Below, piece after piece: positions 44,165 to 54,915 of a stretch of DNA of 64,000 nt. Source of the DNA: Chlorophyllum brunneum. Taxonomy: Eukaryota > Basidiomycota > Agaricomycetes > Agaricales > Agaricaceae. Each line of letters begins with the position of its first letter. Positions within the stretch are counted from its first letter, which is position 1. The stretch lies in assembly GCA_963576785.1 (NCBI GenBank), contig OY756150.1, forward strand, positions 1,674,001-1,738,000, given 5' to 3'. The notes beneath the pieces were generated by a model. That model saw only the letters and a program-made list of their open reading frames with translations. It ran no database searches and was not told where the DNA came from. Position numbers and translations under genes: made by a program.

Positions 44165-44852
44165 ACCTCTGGGTTCTCACTGTGGCAACAGATGCAAGTC
44201 TACTACTACAAGGGGAATTCCAGGCAGTCTCTGCTGCCCAGGTTTACTGATTAGGCCAACATGTCTCTTACCTCAATGGAGGTTTGTGGCTACTATCTGC
44301 CACAGCAGAGTCCAACTTGCTATCAGTCCACATGTGTAGGGTTATACTCAACCATGTACCAATTGGGGCCTATAGGTCTCAGTTCTTCTAGGGTAAGCCA
44401 TTTTGGTGTCCATGTAGGGCTCCTTTTGAGTCCTGTGTGCATATTCTTACCTCTTGTGAGAGGTTTGATGTCTCTAGAGGGTACCCAGCTATGCTAGGTG
44501 CCCTCATTAAGTTCTTGAAGGCAAACTCTCAGGTGTTAGCCTTCCCATCCATCCCTTAGGGAATAGATAACTGGCTTAGGACAGAGAGGTTATTGTCCAG
44601 CACAGGAGGCCCTTGGCAAAGACCTGGCAAATGTGTTTGATGACTAATGAATGGACCTGACCCCTATAGTGACTAGGTGTGGTGAAGATGCTGTTAGCCA
44701 CACAAATGGTGTGGCCAATTACTCTGGCAAGGGTGACTATGGCTGGGGGTTTGGGTCTAAGTAAGAGGGAGTTGGGTGCTTAGTAGCTAGACTAGTAACT
44801 GGGTACATTACCACTGCTGGGCATTTACAGTGAATCAACATCTACTGACTGG
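44165..44852 (+). mobile_element. LINE-B3 fragment
   Basis: Matches LINE-B1 from DLWVLTV (28747) through the deleted RNase H, the C-terminal segment and about 180 bp of 3' UTR. It is cut at 44852 by gypsy-A2. It shares with B1 the exact RNase H deletion (gtctcttacctcaatgg). Confidence 0.8.
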
Positions 44853-45163
44853 TGTTATGAACTATTCTTAGTTGTTACATTCCTATCATGCACCTGTCAC
44901 CTCATATCTATCATTTCACCATACCCATTTCATCTCTTGTTTCACTCCCTAAAGCTGTCCTTTTTCTGACTCATTCTACTTGTCTCCTATAACTCTGTTA
45001 TTCCACTCCCTTATTCTTAGTAACTACCACTAGTATATAAAGTGTAGTAATACTTGATGTATTCCTTACACTTTACCAATCATATCATCCCTTTCTCTTT
45101 TTTCTACTTCCTTGTCTTTACCCAAAAGACTTGCAACCTGAGTCCTAGACTAAGGTCATAACA
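44853..45163 (+). repeat. Gypsy-A2 5' LTR
   Basis: 311 bp, TGTTATGAACTATTC to CATAACA. TATA box near 45037 and acactttaccaa near 45069-45080, followed after the LTR by tttggtaaagtgt, the same 12-nt complement as in A1. Confidence 0.88.
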
Positions 45164-45583
45164 TTTGGTAAAGTGTTATTTGACTTATCTTGCAAGAGAA
45201 GTGCCACTATTTGTAGCTAGGCTTAGAATAATAGCCTCCAACCAGGATGTCAGTATATGACCAGCAGTAGCTCATCAAGAACACCAAGAAGACCCAGAGC
45301 TCTGAGAACAACAGATATCCAGGGATCACCCATAACCACCAGATCCAAATGATAAACTGAACCAGAAATCCCTGAAGGCCTTAAATGGCAGAAATCTGAA
45401 TACAGCATATTCAAAGAAGCAGTATTCTTTAAGACCTTATTCAACACAGAAGTTGCCAAGACTACATCCAACATAGAAGTTGCCAATATCCCATCTAGTG
45501 TAGAAATCACCAAGAACTAATCTGAGATAGATATTACCAAGACACATGAAAATGAACACAGAGAATCCAAAACAGAATCAGAA

Positions 45584-46450
45584 ATGGCCAATAAAACCAA
45601 TTTCCCAAAGAACTTAGCCCCAGAACCAGGATATTTCAACAGAGATAGAACTGAGTTTGATCATTGGTGGAGAGTAATGTCCTTATGGACACTCTTCAAC
45701 AAAATCAATGACAACAAGCAAAAGATAATTGGAATATTAGCACAGATAAAAGGAGGACTAGTAGATCCTTATGCCAACACCAAGTTACAAGCAATCCAAG
45801 ACAAGAAAACACTAGCATTTGATGACTTTGCAAAGGAGATGGTAGCTACATTCTCCCTGGGGAATAGGAAAGCAATAGCAGAAGGAAAAATTGAATTTTT
45901 CAAACAGAGAAAGAGGAACACCACAGACTTCTTGATAGAGTTTGAAGCATTGAAGACCCAAGCTAAAACAGACAATGCACATGCCATTTTCCTTCTCAAA
46001 TGACACACTAGAGCAAATATCATCAGAACCATTGTGGGCTATCCAACAGCCTTGATTCCAACCACATACAACAAATAGAGAACCACAATCCTTGTAGTAG
46101 AACAAGAATATGAAACCATGGACATCACCTGTGGAGACATCAGAACAAGCACAGGAGTCACATATAGGGGTGGAGGACAACCAAACAAGATTGGGAGGCA
46201 AAAAGTGGACACTGATCAGAATGGCAAACCAAGGTGTTTCAACTACAATCTATATGGACATATTGCCAAATACTGCCAAAAGAAAACCAAAGTCACCTAT
46301 ACCAAAATAGTATGTTATAATTGTGGCAAGCAAGGCTACATTTCAAAGAACTGCAGAGCACTGAGGAAAGTGCATATCAGAGAGATCTCCAATGACAAAG
46401 AAAATAAAGAAGAATCAACAAAAGAGGATTTTGTTGAAGACTCTGAGTAG
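45584..46450 (+). pseudogene. gag: Gypsy-A2 gag
   Basis: Same layout as A1: ATG at 45584 (MANKTNFPKN), capsid part, then knuckles CFNYNLYGHIAKYC (second Cys changed to Tyr) and CYNCGKQGYISKNC (His changed to Tyr). Stops at 46001-46003 and 46078. At the A1 stop 9148 this copy reads Cys. Ends TAG 46448-46450; pol opens in the -1 frame within a few bases. Confidence 0.87.
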
Positions 46451-47825
46451 GTGCAAACTTGCAAGCCAATAAACCTGGAGTTCCTATTTTATTTTATGAT
46501 AGACAATATGTGATTCCACAGAAACAAAACTCAACACATGAACTTCTTCTCAACTCAACCATCAGCATAACAAAAGGACCCAAGCAAATCACCATGCTAG
46601 TAGACTCTGGATGCACCTACACATGCATAATTCAGAGAATAGTAGAAGAAGAACAAATCCCAACCCAACCCCTCAAAACACTGATAAGAGTAATCAACAC
46701 CAGTGGGGCTGGAGACAGGAAGGACAGGGTAACAGGCACAGTGCACCTGGTATTGAACAACAGAAAACACATGGAAGAAATTGAAGCAATAGTAACACAA
46801 CTAGAAAGTGTAGACCTTTACCTTGGACATGACTGGCTGGTCAAACATAACCCTGAAATTGATTGGACAAACAATATAATATGCTTCACAAGATGTCCAA
46901 AGGATTGCACCACACACTACAATGATATATGATTCAATGAGAGAATATGCATGGTCAAGAAGCATATGGAGGAAAGGAAAGCTGATCAGACAAACCTAGA
47001 AGACCTACCAATGTACCTACAACAATATATGTACTTGTTCAACAAAAAGAACTTCAACAAACTGCCCAAACACATAATATGGGACCATGAGATAAACCTG
47101 TCAGAAGATGCACCACTGGTACTACAGTCCAAAGTCTATTCCATAACAATAACAGAAAAGCAAGAACTGCAAAAATTCCTTGACAAAAACATTGCCTCAG
47201 GACAAATTTGACCATCACAATCCCCCTATGCTGCCCATGCTTCTTTATACCCAAGAAGGATGGAACCAAGCACTTGGTACAAGAATACAAGAAGCTGAAC
47301 AAACACATGATCAAGAACAAGATACCACTTCTGCTCATAAGCAAAGTCATTGATTGACTCAAAGATATGAAAGTCTTCAACAAACTTGATATCATTTGGG
47401 AATATAACAACATCAGGATAAGAGAAGGCAATGAATGGAAAGCAGCATTTGTAACAAACAATGGATTATTTGAGCCAACAGTCATTTTTTTTAGAATAAG
47501 CAACTTGCTAGCAATGTTTCAAAGGATGATGAACACAGTATTCCAGGAAATGTTACATGAAGGAGTGGTCATCAACTATATGGATGACTTTGTTATCCTG
47601 GGAACTATACAGAAGGAACTTGAGAAGAGAATGAAGCAGTTCCTCAACATCACAGCCAAACATCAGTTATACTTCAAGAGGTCAAAGTGCTTATTCAATG
47701 CAAAAGAAATACAAATACTAGGATTTGTGATTGGACAGGGCAGCATTAAAATGGAGAAGGAGAAGGTGAAAGTGGTAAAAGAATGGCTAACACCCAAATC
47801 CCTGAAGGATATCAAAAAATTCTGA
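46447..47825 (+). pseudogene. pol: Gypsy-A2 protease and partial reverse transcriptase
   Basis: Protease LVDSGCTYTC (intact D-S-G) near 46600. The Y-L-G-H-D-W motif at about 46825 is also intact. Stops at 46930 and 47209 and several indels in 47230-47360 follow. RT frame 47367-47825 has YMDD at about 47580 and ends abruptly in ...LKDIKKF. The protease here is in better state than in A1. Confidence 0.85.
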
Positions 47826-49055
47826 TCCCATTGATACTTCATCCTTGTTCTTCTTGACAACAGTCAGAGCTGGAATGCTCATGACTGGTGAGGCTGCCAA
47901 AGTGGCGCCAAACAACTTGTCAACCTCCATGATGGAGGCAGCTACCAGAGGTGAGGCTGGACAGTAGAGGAAAGTGGATCCCATTCAATTCTCATAGAGA
48001 TCCAAGGCTTTCGCCTTGGCAGCCATGTATGGAGTTGGGCAGTGCCAGGGATCCTGAGTCTTCTTTTCAGCAGGATTCTTGATCCGCGAGAGAAGGGATG
48101 GTGGGAGAGGTGCTGAGGACCATGCCTCATTGACAAGGCCATGTATACTCTTTTTTGGTTCTGTTGTCAACTTGGCAAAGCTGAAGTTGACAGAGTCCAT
48201 TGTATAAGCTGGTTGCCTGGCATTGTTTCTGGAGGGAGCTGGTTGCCCAGCATTGACCTCATTGGCTTGGCCCTTGCCTTTGCCCCTTGCACCATGTTGC
48301 CTCTTCTTTTTGTCCCCTTCCTGCTGAGGCTGTTGCTGCTGCTGCTGCCCTTGATAATGTGGGGGCACACTTTGTGGCTTAACACCAGAGAACTTATTGA
48401 CCAACTGGTTTGCTTTGAGCATAGACCAATGGTTCATTATAGCACTGCAGACTGAAGCAAAGGTCACAGCGGTGATCTCAGTGTTTACCATGAGGAAGGG
48501 GGTTATAATATTCCAGGTATTTGGAATACCAGAGAGAAGAGTCATCACTTTGATGATCTTGGGGATGGCACAATTGTTAGCATCAAGCTGTTCGTAGAGA
48601 ACAGCGAGCTTAGCAATTAGGCCAGACAGGTCCTCATTCAGATAGAGACAAAAGTGGATCATCTCAACATATTTCAAATAGAGTCCGGAGACAGACTCTA
48701 AGCTGTATGCAGTGCAGAGATGTACGTACATGCTATTGACATCAGGGAGGTTCCCCTTGATCATATCTGTGGGGAGTTTACTCTTGATTATTGAGTAAAC
48801 TATGCCATACAGCCAAAGGTATGAAACATGTTCAATTGCCTCCTGCCCTGTGGGAGGGAGGATGATTGCATAGGTGGGGATAAGAGTGTGACTCTGTGAC
48901 AAGAGTGTCAGCAGAAATTCATCACTGATGACAGAAGTTCCATCAGCCGAGACTAAGGCAAGGGCATCCTACATCTGGTCTGCCCACTCATTATAATTGG
49001 CAGAACCAGAGAGCATGGGGATGGAGCCAAGTACTACAGAGATGGGGGAAGACAT
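47826..49055 (-). pseudogene. gag: Copia-D2 gag, 3'-truncated
   Basis: Starts at ATG 49055 (MSSPISVVLGS), showing that the ATA at the same place in D1 and D3 is a mutation. One TAG follows near 48973, then the frame 48902-47985 is open for 305 codons: LPDVNSMYVHL, SGLYLKYVEMIHFCL, then a poly-Gln stretch (near 48340) and a basic segment KKKRQHGARGKGKG likely to bind nucleic acid. No CCHC knuckle is seen in the preserved part. It ends at the junction with gypsy-A2. Confidence 0.85.
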
Positions 49056-49271
49056 GGTAATTTACAATAAGATATAATCAGTGATCAGATCATGGGCAAT
49101 TAGATCTGCACTACTGCACTGTTCAGCTATGAACCCTTATGAAGCCTTCTAAATAGAGCATGAACCAAACAAGTCATGTTAGAGGGATGGGCTAGAAAGA
49201 CCATACTCTACAGGACTGGTCAGATCAGCCTATCTTGCAGCCAGTCACAGCACATGGGGAGCAGGCAATCT

Positions 49272-49284
49272 GGGGCCCATAACC
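49272..49284 (-). promoter_or_regulatory. Copia-D2 primer binding site
   Basis: On the minus strand GGTTATGGGCCCC follows the LTR directly. It is complementary to the anticodon stem-loop of initiator Met tRNA (GGGCYCAUAACC), the primer type of Drosophila copia and yeast Ty5, which use a cleaved 5' half tRNA. Confidence 0.75.
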
Positions 49285-49730
49285 TGTTGAACAGCACAGT
49301 AACATGCAGAGACAGATGGATAATCTGACTTACTGATCATATGGTTAGTAAAGCAGTAAGGTGAACTAAGAGTTGCTGAGAGAGTCGAGTAGAGCGAGGT
49401 AGTAAATCCAAGTGGATTGTCTAAAGAATAAAGGGAATACATGCTGCTTTATATACTAATTGTCTAGGTAGCAAACCCTAAGACCTATGAGTAATAATCT
49501 ATGCATAACATGTCAGTAATAACACAATAGTCCCTTGAAACACTGCAATATCATCAACAGTGTCCAGTAGCATAATTGGAGCAACAGAGTATCAGTCAGC
49601 TCTTAGATACACAAGGTAAAGGAGCATAATGTGGGTCAGAGTGCACAGCCTCAATGGCCAATATTATATAAATAATATACTGCAGAGCTAGTCATATGGA
49701 ATGCAGCTATAGTAAGTGCAAATGACAACA
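49285..49730 (-). repeat. Copia-D2 5' LTR
   Basis: 446 bp, TGTTGTCATTTGC (49730) to GCTGTTCAACA (49285) on the minus strand, with tatataaagcagc near 49450. It sits inside element X3, four bases from the X terminus. Confidence 0.85.
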
Positions 49731-50853
49731 ACAGATTCAGCTACTAAGGGCAATCAAAGAGGATGTGACCTCTAGGGTATGGCCTTAATACCTATCTCAG
49801 CCAAGTAACCAAATAAGCAAATGTTATCAAACTGGCATTACTCAACCAAGAAATGGGAATCCCATTTATCTTGTATCTCTTGAGTAATGAGGGTAAGTAT
49901 AGAATAAGCAGTTAAGCAATCTTCTATTGATTGATAGCAACTATCAACAGAAACTCTTCTTGGGCAATCAGGAAGGCTATCCCTGTAGAAGATCAAAGCT
50001 TAAGCTTTGACTTCCTAATACAGTCAGCTATTTATACTAACTACTTCTTTCTATAAATGCTACAGATAATGAGACTGAAACAAGTTTCACAATATGAAAC
50101 TGATAGATATGAAACATAAGACAAAACATTACTAAAGATAGATATGAAACTGATAGAGGTGAAACAACTAAGTATAGAACAGAGTGAAACTGATGAAGGT
50201 GAAACAGATGAGTGCTTACTCATCCTCAAAGATGACAATGATATGGATTCATCAGAACAGCTGCAGTCACAAGATGTGCAAGATGAGGTAGTGGATGGCA
50301 ACATTGGTGATGACAGTGGTGATGGAAGAACTGCATCCATCAGATAATCAAAGTAGGAAGATAAGGATGAAGTTAATGTGTCTGGTTCTTTGGAAAGGTA
50401 AGACTTGGGTGACTCAATGAAGGCTTGAGTAGATTGCAGTAGCAGATGGGGGGAGTTGTCACTGTCACTGCTAGGTACAGTGGGTTCATTGTTAGGGGAT
50501 AGGTCTTTAAGTCACATTTCTATACAATAGATTCCATTGGCAATTTGCTGATGGATGAGCACTTCAAGCACTGGGCCACAGGTGTAACATATAAGGATAA
50601 ATGTACTACATTGTCTCTTTGGTAGTAGGTTGAGCTTTCCAACCATTATTCCAGGCACTGTAGAGGTTGTTCTTAATGGTGCATAGATAGAGTCCATCAG
50701 TGTTGCATACATGAAGGTATGGTATGTATTTCCAAGTGAGGCAGAGTAGGGAGTTGATGACAATGTCATTGGATTGTGGCAGCAGTATGAGTGGTATAGC
50801 TTCAGGGAACTTATCATAGCCTCTGAGGTAAGTTCAAGGTTCAGACATAACAA
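49731..50853 (-). repeat. Element X, copy 3
   Basis: X on the minus strand, from TGTTATGTC at 50853 to the end, where the last four bases (TGTT on the plus strand) are replaced by the copia-D2 LTR. TATAAATAG near 50035 and the 18 bp palindrome near 49996-50013 are kept. It was inserted into the RT gene of the copia-C copy at 50854-53937 (flank aaatagagctgtc). Confidence 0.8.
50216..50849 (-). pseudogene. X3 reading frame
   Basis: Begins with ATG at the fifth base of X (MSEP then a TGA where Arg is likely, then TYLRGYDKFPEAIPL). It includes PYLHVCNTDGLYLCTIKNNL and WNNGWKAQPTTKETM, followed by a TAG. The 634 bp to the conserved TAA show one net indel. Compared with X2, the differences leave the conserved blocks recognisable. 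No family recognised. Confidence 0.6.
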
Positions 50854-51375
50854 AATAGAGCTGTCAGAGCACAATTTTGAGTATCCCAAGGTGGTCATAA
50901 TGCTGTGGAGCTTCTTATTCCACTGTCTGGCAGCTTGCTTGAGTCCATAGAGTGATTTTCGAAGCCTACAAATGTTGTTGGGACCTTCCACACGGTATTC
51001 TTCAGGCTAGTGCATATAGATCTCTTCTTCAAGTTTTCCATAGGTAAAAGCAGACAAAATGTCAATAGAATGAAGCTGGTAGCCTTCTCTGGCTGCTAGA
51101 GAAATTATGTGGCATAGAGAGGCAGGACAAAAGGTGGGAGCAAAGACTTCAGTGTAACCGTAGCCTGGACGTTGAGAATAGCTCTTTGCAACAAGTCTGG
51201 CCTTGTAGCATTTGACTGAGCCATCAGAATGGCAGTTAACCTTGAATACCCAGCCAGAACCAACTGCTTTCTTGCCTGGAGGTAGCTCAACAACATCCCA
51301 AGTCCCATTGGCCTGCAAATTGAAAATCTCTGTTTCACATGCTTCTTTCCACTGTTGGGCATCTGGAGCAGTCAT
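50854..51375 (-). pseudogene. pol: Copia-C2 RT, N-terminal half
   Basis: On the minus strand MTAPDAQQWKEACETEIF at 51375, then GSGWVFKVNCHSDGSVK, ARLVAKSYSQRPGYGYTEVFAPTF, FTYGKLEEEIYMHQPE, a stop, and LYGLKQAARQWNKKL, ending in LCSDSSI at 50854 where X3 is inserted. The YVDD part is not on the other side in this window. Confidence 0.85.
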
Positions 51376-51890
51376 AGCTAGCTTGTAGGTTCAAGAATCT
51401 GGTCCAGAGACACTGGCAGCAAACTTGACCTCATAGAAGCCAGAATCAGCCAATAGAGCCTCTTCTTCATCATCATCTTCAACCAGAGGGTTCACTTTGA
51501 CCTTCCACCACTCCCTAGGCTCCTTTCTCACTCAATTTGAATGCCTATGAGGTGGTGGTTCAGTTGAGGGTGTAGAACAAGCTGGAGGGGTCGTTGGGGT
51601 TGTAGAGAGTGTAGCTGATGAGCTAGAAGGCTGTGAGGGTAGTGGAGGCATGCTAGGACACTTTGGAATGATTGGTGAAGGTAGTGGACTTGGCTGACTT
51701 GGGAGAGAAACTGTGGACACATTTCAAGGTTGTTGAGCTTGTGGTGGTGCATAGAGGTTGTCTTCATCACCCCCTTTATCTCCAAAAGAGGGTAAGTCCT
51801 GAAACATTGATGGAGAGCTAGTAGATGAGTTAGAAGGTGGTGGATCATTTGGAGAGGGTAGTGGACTAGCAAACAATGGTATAGTTCCCA
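51376..51890 (-). pseudogene. pol: Copia-C2 integrase-RT linker
   Basis: A Ser/Pro-rich low-complexity segment between integrase and RT (SLPSQPSPLPSPIIPKCPS region), as usual for copia polyproteins. Stops and shifts are present. The same linker is at 35760-36240. Confidence 0.65.
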
Positions 51891-52056
51891 TTTTCACTCT
51901 AGAGAGGCCAGGAAAGTGTCTTTTATCAAAATCTGCTCATTCAGAGATGCAGACCTTGTGAGTAGTCAGGTTATAGAACTTCCAACCTTTGTAGCCAGCT
52001 GGGTATCCAATAAAGACACATTTTTTGAAGTGTAGTTGGAGGGAATTTTGCTTATC

Positions 52057-53442
52057 TCATTGCACATGGACATAGGCAGTGCACCCCCATACTCTAAGGT
52101 GTGAAATGTCCAGTCTACAGCCATAAAATGCTTCAAATGGTGTCAAATTCACAAGAGAAGCTGTAGATAGGCAGTTCCAAACATGTATCATTGAGACAAG
52201 GTATTCCCCCCAAAACAACAGTGGTAACTGCAATTCTGAGAGCATAGCAGTGATCCTCTCCCTCATAGTTTGATTTGCTTGTTCAGCTAGGTCATTTTGC
52301 TGGGGTCTGTTACAAGTAGAGTGCCTCCTTTCAATCCCAGCCTGCTCAGTGAACCTCAAGAATGCTCCAGACATGTATTCACTGCCTTTATCATCCTGTA
52401 GAGCTTGAATTTTCATTCCCAACTGGTTCTCAGCCCATGATTTGTAGACCTTGAACACTTCAAAGGCCTCAGACTTGGCCTTGAGTGGGTAAACCACTCA
52501 AAAACATGTAGAATTGTTGATAAATGAGATCCAGTACTTGTAACCTTGAACTATACTAACTAGAAGTGGTCCATGGAGGTCTATGTGTACTAGATCAAGT
52601 GGAGAGCAGTTGTGACTGAGGGAAGAGGGGAATGGGTTTGCATGAATCTTTCCTGCAAGGCATGGGTTAGAAATAGGGTCTGGAGCAGTGGTAGAATTGA
52701 GTTTAAGGCCTGTGACAAGGTCTTGACTGACTATCTTCTTCACATCAGCATAATTGTGGTGAATGAAGCATCTGTGCCATAGAGACAGGTCTAAAGGAAG
52801 GGTGGAGGTGTGGATAGCCATTTCTGAGTGTCTGGTGATGCCATCAAGCAATGCTGAGTTGTTGGAATGAATAGTAGCAGTGAAAAGTGTATTTCCACCA
52901 AGTTTGAACTCCATAGAGCAAGCAGTAATCAAGATATTGAAGTTCTTGCACTGAGTGAGGTATAGGCATGAGAGGAGGTTGCTCTTGAGCCCAGGGATGT
53001 GTAAAACACACATAAACTCGACCACTGTGGCCTCTCCAGTGGCCAGAATAGGTTGGAACACTACAAACCCAACACCAGAGGCATAGACTACTGAATTGTC
53101 TGCCAAATGGATGGGAGTGCAACAGGGAGTGTAGGTCTTGAGCCAGTGACAATGTGAGGTCATGTGGGATGTGGCACCAGTGTCTGTTAGCCATTGGTTG
53201 TGTGGTGAAGGCCTGGAAGTGATGGGAGAGGCTAGAGAGGCAGAGGATGATGGTGGTGACACATTTTGGGCATACTCTATGGCTGAGCTGGCTATAGCTG
53301 GGGCTAGACAGGCACAGAGAGGTGTAGAAGGTGTAAAGGAAGTGGTAGGTATGTCAGAACATCTAGAGCATTGCTTTTGTTGATTTCTGGTGTCCAGTTG
53401 GGCTTTGTTTTGAGCCTGAATATAATAGTAGCAGTTTAGCAT
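52057..53442 (-). pseudogene. pol: Copia-C2 protease and integrase
   Basis: Protease WLTDTGATSHM near 53195 (D-T-G), then a pre-integrase segment LSLWHRCFIHHNYADVKKI ... CLAGKIHANPF and the integrase core: D in DLVHIDLHGP (52590), stop at 52498, D in QDDKGSEYM (near 52405), E in NDLAEQANQT. A C-terminal VWGCTAYVHVQ ends this segment at 52057. Integrase inserts the cDNA. The core D-D-E is intact though a stop splits it. Confidence 0.87.
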
Positions 53443-53665
53443 ATTATGGCCAGTCTTGGTACAGAAAATGCAAATAGCAGCTGCTGGGCATTACTGAGAG
53501 CATGGGGAGGTAAAGCAGGATGTAGTAGACATAGTGGAGGACTCATGACAACATTGGTGAAAGGACAGGGTAAGAATTTGAGGTAAGGAGGGGATAATGA
53601 GTTGGTGAGGATAAATATTGGATAAATCTCAAATTTCTTGCTTCTAAAGCTTGGGGCCCATAACC
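53436..53665 (-). pseudogene. gag: Copia-C2 gag remnant with zinc knuckle
   Basis: After the primer site (53653-53665, GGTTATGGGCCCC on the minus strand) only about 200 bp of leader precede CIFCTKTGHNMLNC (CX2CX4HX4C, near 53450-53490), which is followed by the protease region. The capsid part of gag is absent. The other 5' fragment (29660-30029) has the same short layout. Confidence 0.75.
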
Positions 53666-53937
53666 TGTTAAAGGTAGCATGCAGTGGGACCATTTAACAG
53701 TCCTAGAGAGCAGGAAACAAGTCTATTAAGTAATCAGATAACTCTAGAGACTATAGACTATTGTTAGAGACTAGACTAAGTATACATGACTCTACTCACC
53801 TGTGGACTATTGTTAGAGACTAAAGAAGCCTCTGAGACATCCACAGGTGTCTAAGTTCAACCCATCACATGACACAATCAATCTATCATCTCACAATCAA
53901 TAACTTGGTGCAGATCACAACTTGTACACTCTAACAG
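53666..53937 (-). repeat. Copia-C2 5' LTR
   Basis: 272 bp, TGTTAGAGTGTACAAG (53937) to CTACCTTTAACA (53666) on the minus strand. It contains two ctctaacaatagtc blocks. It is inserted into a minus-strand gypsy-type LTR fragment whose remaining part is at 53938-54071. Confidence 0.85.
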
Positions 53938-54071
53938 AGTCAGAGATGGGTACAGCAATAAGGGGTGAAACAGGAGATAAAGCAAGGGATAAAACAAGTG
54001 GAGCATGATGACAGATGTACAAGGTAGTGAGTGCATGATAATAATAGAGGGACTAATAATAGTTCATAACA
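53938..54071 (-). repeat. Gypsy-type LTR fragment, minus strand
   Basis: On the minus strand it starts TGTTATGAACTATTATTAG at 54071 and shares the catgcact/ttttatcccttg segments with the LTR at 56289, a diverged relative of the gypsy-A LTR. Cut at 53937 by copia-C2. Confidence 0.6.
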
Positions 54072-54461
54072 GAGGATGAACAAGAATGGCTGGACACAAG
54101 CATGGAAGGTATAGAAAAGTCTCTACCCAACCACCTAATAGAACCTGACATGAAAGACAAAGTTGAACACTTCTTCATCTAACTCCCTGACATTGATCTA
54201 CCTACAAAACCTATTATATTCAACCTTTCTCAATCCTATTACATCTTGAAAGATAAGGCTAACTTAACAACAACTACTGGCAAGAGATTATCCAAAATCT
54301 AGTTGCCAGTAAAACAAATGACACCTTCACCTTCCAAGGTTGCACTATTGCACTCTTTTGCAGAGGTCAAGACTATTCCCCATTCTGGATTGGATGTAGA
54401 TGTCACTCTGGAACACCTACAATTGGACCAAACAAATAACAACTTGTCAACAACTTACACA
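54072..54461 (+). pseudogene. Gypsy-A3 extra reading frame, C-terminal part
   Basis: Matches 13505-13890 of gypsy-A1: EDEQEWLDTSMEGIEKSLPNHL against DEQDWLDEGMEGIDKSVPDHL, then LPDIDLPTKPIIFN, and in a shifted frame FQGCTIALF, PFWIGC and TIGPN. It is cut at 54461 by solo LTR E2 and continues at 56225. Confidence 0.72.
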
Positions 54462-54915
54462 TATTAAGTGCAATACTATAGACAAAGGTATGGTTTTTAT
54501 AGAATGGTGGACCAGACAAATGGGGGACCTTGGCTTCAGCTTGTGTACTACACCCCTCTAGATATTGTAGTGGTCTTCACTTAGATAACCTTTCATCATT
54601 AGGATGGAGGTTGGATGCAAGTAGTGGACAAGTGGAAGGATTTACTCATATAGTAGGGAGTGATAGAGGAAGATAGTCAGAGACTAAGTTGATAATCAGA
54701 CTACCCAATACAAGTATATAAAGGACTACTTATATACTAGTAGTGGAAAAGTATCAGAAGGTCAACTGACAAGATAACAGAGTAACTAGACAGAGAAACA
54801 TCATATGACATTGGTAACAGGAACATGACATAATAAGCAGGACAGGTGATACTGAAGTACAGAGTAATAGAGGTAGAAAGAAATCAGAATGTAAAAGGAA
54901 ACAAGATGGACAAAA

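Larger units (their letters stand above)
44853..47825 (+). mobile_element. Gypsy-A2, 3'-truncated
   Basis: 5' LTR, primer site, gag and pol up to RT; sequence stops at 47825 inside the RT/RNase H connection (KSLKDIKKF), where it meets minus-strand copia-D2. Nearly every CG of gypsy-A1 is TG or CA here, so it is much more deaminated although it has fewer disruptive changes in gag. Confidence 0.9.
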
